Shown here piece after piece: positions 61,101 through 64,000 of a stretch of DNA of 64,000 bases. The stretch lies in the NCBI GenBank assembly GCA_021324855.1, contig JAJPIG010000022.1, positions 121,777 through 185,776 of the forward strand, in the 5' to 3' direction. The stretch is from Pseudomonadota bacterium. GTDB lineage: Bacteria; Desulfobacterota; Binatia; Binatales; Binataceae. The notes beneath the pieces were generated by a model, which was not told the origin of the DNA, did not search any database, and saw only the letters and a program-made list of their open reading frames with translations. Numbering within the stretch: position 1 is the first letter of the stretch; every line of letters begins with the position of its first letter. Position numbers and translations under genes: made by a program.

Positions 61101-61997
61101 TCAGGTGTTGCGGGCGAGATCGTGATGGCTCGCCTGAACCTCGATGCCTGCGGCTGCGAGCCGCTCCTGAAGCGCGTTGACGAGCGCGGGGGAACGATGC
61201 CTCCCGCCCGTGCATCCTATCCCAATCGTCAGGTAACTTTTGCCCTCGCGCTGATAGAGCGGGAGCAGGAACTCCAGCAGCCGGACGATTTCATCGATAA
61301 AGCGCCGGGCCTCAGCCGCGCCGAGCACGTAATCGCGCACCGCCGGATCCAGTCCGTCGCGCTCGCGCAGCTCGGGAATGAAAAACGGATTCGGTATGAA
61401 CCGCGCGTCGAGCATCAGATCGAGCCCGAGCGGGATGCCGTATTTGTAGCCGAACGACACCAGCGCGACTGACATCTCGCGCCGCCCCTGCGCACCCATC
61501 ACATATGCGGTCACCACCTCGCGGAGCTCATGGACTGTGAGTGTCGTGGTATCGATTACCCGGCTCGCCCGATCGCGCATTTCGGCGAGCGCCAGGCGCT
61601 CGCGCCTGATGCTGTCCGCAACGCTCAACCCGCCCCCGGCCATCGGATGCGGCCGGCGGCTCTCGGAATAGCGCCGCGCCAGGACCTCATCTGAAGCATC
61701 GGTGAAGAGGATTTCTGCGCGCAATCCCATGCGCTCCAGATCGGCCAGAATGCTCGGCCATTGCGGAAAGAACATCCGCTCGCGCGGGTCAATGCCAAAG
61801 GCGATTCCTTTGAGGTTCGGATCATGCTGAACGGCGAGCCTGACGACCTCGGGTGCGAGCGCGACAGGCAAATTATCCACGCAATAGAGGCCAAGGTCCT
61901 CGAGTACGCGCAGCACGGAGGCGCGCCCCGAACCCGAGACGCCGGTGACTACGATCAGGCGCGTATTCAACGTCCGCTTTGGAGCGCGTGACGCCAT
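61101..61997 (-). CDS. rapZ: RNase adapter protein RapZ
   Basis: A 298-residue RapZ/YvcJ protein. The Walker A form is VVTGVSGSGRASVLRVLEDLGLYCVDNLP, with LVSFGYKYGIPLGLDLMLDARFIPNPF and GIGCTGGRHRSPALVNAL in the C-terminal domain. It binds small RNAs or nucleotides and tunes cell-envelope amino-sugar synthesis in Enterobacteria; here its role is inferred. It is the last gene of the rpoN-hpf-ptsN-rapZ cluster. No hprK lies between ptsN and rapZ. Confidence 0.93.
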   Translation of the reverse strand: MASRAPKRTLNTRLIVVTGVSGSGRASVLRVLEDLGLYCVDNLPVALAPEVVRLAVQHDPNLKGIAFGIDPRERMFFPQWPSILADLERMGLRAEILFTDASDEVLARRYSESRRPHPMAGGGLSVADSIRRERLALAEMRDRASRVIDTTTLTVHELREVVTAYVMGAQGRREMSVALVSFGYKYGIPLGLDLMLDARFIPNPFFIPELRERDGLDPAVRDYVLGAAEARRFIDEIVRLLEFLLPLYQREGKSYLTIGIGCTGGRHRSPALVNALQERLAAAGIEVQASHHDLARNT

Positions 61998-62090
61998 TTG
62001 ATTGCCGGGGGCACCGACCCATCCGAAGGATCCGGGCTGACCGGGGCGATGCCATGAGACGTGAGCCGGCGCGCGTGCGCAGGCGTCATG

Positions 62091-62552
62091 TCAGTAACGT
62101 CCGTCTTCTTCCTTGATCAGGCGATAGATATCGGCCGCGTCCGGAGCCTTGAGCAAACGATCGCGGAAGGCCGCGTCCTTGAGCAGCCGTGAGACGCGGG
62201 CTAGCGCCTTCAGATGGAGGCTGGTCGAATCTTCGGGAGCAACCAGCATGAAGAAAAGATGAGTCGGGTTGCCGTCGAGCGACTCGAAATCAACGCCCTT
62301 CAGATGCCGCCCGAAGACGCCAAGAATTTTGCTGACACCCTTGAGCTTGCCGTGGGGAATCGCGATGCCATCGCCGATCGCCGTCGAGCCCAGCCGCTCG
62401 CGTTCCATCAGCACCGCCGCGAGTTCTTCGGCGCGGATCTCGCGATGCGTTGCAGCCTGGCAATTTGCCAACTCGCGCAGAATCGCTGCCTTGTTGGACC
62501 CCTGCAGGTCGGGCAGGACGCTTTCAGGATTCAGGATATCGGTAATCTTCAT
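62091..62552 (-). CDS. ptsN: PTS IIA-like nitrogen regulatory protein
   Basis: A 153-residue PtsN: MKITDILNPESVLPDLQGSNKAAILRELANC, then GDGIAIPHGKLKGVSKILGVFGRHLKGVDFESLDGNPTHLFFMLVAPEDSTSLHLKALARVSRLLKD. His67 in AIPHGK is the phosphorylated site. It is part of the PTS-Ntr relay that links nitrogen or phosphate status to rpoN-dependent control. It lies between hpf and rapZ as usual. Confidence 0.95.
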   Translation of the reverse strand: MKITDILNPESVLPDLQGSNKAAILRELANCQAATHREIRAEELAAVLMERERLGSTAIGDGIAIPHGKLKGVSKILGVFGRHLKGVDFESLDGNPTHLFFMLVAPEDSTSLHLKALARVSRLLKDAAFRDRLLKAPDAADIYRLIKEEDGRY

Positions 62553-62637
62553 GGACCGGCTTATGGTGTCTACGCTATCAGCAGTCGCCTAAAGTTGCGA
62601 TGGCGGCGGCGCCGATAGCAAGCCCTGAACTTCCCCC

Positions 62638-63090
62638 TCAGGAACGCTCCGGGCCCGCACCGAGCTGGGCTTCTTCTGCGCTCAGAAGCTCGCCCGCGGA
62701 CGGCGCGCGCATCCGCTTGGTGGCGGTCTTTTCCTGATGTTTCTTGAGTTGGCGTCCCACCTTGTCGGCAAGCAGATCGATGACCGAGTAGAGGTCTTTG
62801 GTCTCTTCTTGCGCGGCCACGACGAAATCGCCGGATTTGAAGGTCACTTCGCCGCTTTGCCGATATTTGTCCACCGACAGAATCAGATGGACCTCGCACG
62901 AGCGCTTCAAAAATTTGGATAGATTGGAAAACTTGCGCTCGGCGTACTGACGGATGGCATCGGTCGGCTCGACATGGCGGAAGGTCACCGTCACCGCCGC
63001 ATCGGGCGTTGCGATGCGCCTCACGCGGCGCTGCTGGCGCGCCGCCTCCCGCGTCCGCTTGCCCCGTTTCATATCTTTGCCAATCTTCAT
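62638..63090 (-). CDS. hpf: Ribosome hibernation promoting factor with basic N-terminal extension
   Basis: A 150-residue HPF/YfiA-type protein. The fold starts at VTVTFRHVEPTDAIRQYAERKFSNLSKFLKRSCEVHLILSVDKYRQ and runs to about residue 130. Before it comes a very basic leader, MKIGKDMKRGKRTREAARQQRRVRRI, unlike the usual start just before VTVTFRH. In-frame GTGs near residue 33 could be the true start. It would make 100S or inactive 70S ribosomes in stationary phase. Its start follows rpoN by 15 bp. Confidence 0.88.
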   Translation of the reverse strand: MKIGKDMKRGKRTREAARQQRRVRRIATPDAAVTVTFRHVEPTDAIRQYAERKFSNLSKFLKRSCEVHLILSVDKYRQSGEVTFKSGDFVVAAQEETKDLYSVIDLLADKVGRQLKKHQEKTATKRMRAPSAGELLSAEEAQLGAGPERS

Positions 63091-63105
63091 CTCATTCCAA
63101 CCGTT

Positions 63106-64000
63106 TCAGTGCGAACCGTTCTGCTTGAGCTTGGCGTTGATCGCGATCTGCTTGCGGCGCGCCGAAGGCAGAATGCCGAGCGCCTCGCGATATTTGGCGA
63201 CCGTCCGCCGCGCGATGTTGATGTTTTGCGCCCGCAGGATTTCCGCAATCGCCTGGTCTGAAAGCGGGCCTTCGCGGCGCTCACCCGCGACCATTGAACG
63301 GATCTTCTCCTTCACAGTCTCGGCGCTCACTTCGCCGCCGCCATCGTTGGCCCTTACACCCGAAGTAAAGAAGAATTTAAGCTCGAAAATTCCCTGCGGA
63401 GTGTGCGCATACTTGTTGGCGGTCGCGCGGCTGATGGTCGACTCGTGCATCCCGATGTCGTCGGCGACGTCCTTCAGAACCAGCGGCTTCAGGCGGCTTA
63501 CGCCGTGCTCGAAAAATTCGCGCTGGAACTTGACGATCGAGTTGGCGACTTTGAAGATGGTCTGCTGGCGCTGATAGATCGATTTCACCAGCCATCGCGC
63601 CGACCGCAGCCGTTCCTGCAGATAATCGCGGGTCTCATTGTTGACGGCGCTGTCGTTAAGGACGCGCTGGTAGTAGCTCGCCAGGCGCAGTCGCGGAACC
63701 GCTTCCTCGTTAAGCGTCACCAGGAAATTGTCGCCGACCTTTTGGATGAAAACATCGGGCACGACGTAGATCGGTTCCTGACCGCTGTAATCGCGTCCGG
63801 GCTTCGGCTCGAGCAGCGAGATGACTTTGATCGCCTGGCCCGCCATCTCGAGCGATACACCGAGCGCCTTCGCGATCTCGGCATAACGATGCTTCTCGAG
63901 CAGATCCATGTGGTTCGCGACGATCCGCGCCGCGAGCGACTCTTCCATCCCGAGGTTGCGGAGCTGAATCGCAAGGCATTCGCGGAGATCGCGCGCGCCT
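63106..64000 (-). CDS. rpoN: RNA polymerase sigma-54 factor (5' part beyond the window)
   Basis: This is the C-terminal part of RpoN; the coding frame runs open past position 64000 with RDLRECLAIQLRNLGMEESLAARIVANHMDLLEKHRYAEIAKALGVS. The core-binding and DNA-binding regions follow (VLKDVADDIGMHESTISRATANKYAHTPQGIFELKFFFTSG). The RpoN box is ARRTVAKYREALGILPSARRK near the end. It recognises -24/-12 promoters. The N-terminal activator-interacting region is off the window. Confidence 0.95.
   Translation of the reverse strand, partial: GARDLRECLAIQLRNLGMEESLAARIVANHMDLLEKHRYAEIAKALGVSLEMAGQAIKVISLLEPKPGRDYSGQEPIYVVPDVFIQKVGDNFLVTLNEEAVPRLRLASYYQRVLNDSAVNNETRDYLQERLRSARWLVKSIYQRQQTIFKVANSIVKFQREFFEHGVSRLKPLVLKDVADDIGMHESTISRATANKYAHTPQGIFELKFFFTSGVRANDGGGEVSAETVKEKIRSMVAGERREGPLSDQAIAEILRAQNINIARRTVAKYREALGILPSARRKQIAINAKLKQNGSH

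Overview
This is a high-GC bacterial chromosome segment with about 63 protein genes, tightly packed and often in short operons. I see no tRNA or rRNA gene, insertion sequence, integrase or CRISPR array. The gene mix points to an environmental bacterium of the former Deltaproteobacteria sphere, perhaps Candidatus Binatota (Binatia). The mix includes rpoN-hpf-ptsN-rapZ, four luciferase-like oxidoreductases likely to use F420 or flavin, many aromatic, alkane and acyl-CoA catabolic genes, DUF1329 and DUF4382 secreted proteins, and UGA-decoded selenoproteins. The taxonomic placement is an inference, not something the sequence proves.

Layout. 0-7 kb: a glutathione transferase, a secreted cyclase-family protein, a Wzy-like polymerase with a secreted beta-helix lyase-like protein, a universal stress protein and a split PDZ protein. 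7-14.2 kb (+): a ring-cleavage operon of C-C hydrolase, dienelactone hydrolase, HyuA, HyuB fused to an acetone-carboxylase-gamma-like domain, LigB and LigA. 14.2-17.8 kb (-): a TIR membrane protein, a SLOG protein with four membrane helices, and a carboxymuconolactone-decarboxylase-like protein, with very short gaps. 18-22.6 kb (-): a giant secreted beta-propeller/ASH-repeat protein behind a small secreted protein. 23-27.6 kb (-): two luciferase-like oxidoreductases, a Rieske oxygenase, its small companion and a hydrolase. 27.8-38.4 kb: a broken AHSA1 gene, MAPEG, MsrA, a molybdopterin oxidoreductase with amidohydrolase and MFS transporter, DUF1329, glutaryl-CoA dehydrogenase with a VOC protein, and a divergent LysR regulator. 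38.3-42.7 kb: an ArsC/Spx-like selenoprotein, a low-complexity secreted protein, a CinA-like protein, asd, hemQ and a SelW-like selenoprotein. 42.7-48.7 kb (-): pyruvoyl arginine decarboxylase, then a propionyl-CoA carboxylase/methylmalonyl-CoA mutase operon. 48.8-54.5 kb (-): a DUF4382 protein, then an operon of enoyl-CoA hydratase, P450, MFS and DUF192. 54.6-60 kb: a NicX-like protein, a cupin, two divergent luciferase-like oxidoreductases, a lipoprotein, a Ser/Thr kinase and a TVP38-family membrane protein. 60.3-64 kb: an SDR, then rapZ-ptsN-hpf-rpoN (-), with rpoN running off the window end.

Two results stand out. First, two genes are missing or truncated in the ORF track because an in-frame UGA sits exactly where the family has its redox cysteine: a CxxU SelW-like protein (42430-42732) and a UxxC ArsC/Spx-like protein (38343-38696). 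Each UGA is followed, after the same 22-nt spacing, by a stem-loop with a GU in its tip, as expected for a bacterial SECIS. Second, TIR and SLOG/4-TM genes 17 bp apart recall the TIR-signal/SLOG-receptor logic of Thoeris, but in an architecture I do not recognise as a described system.
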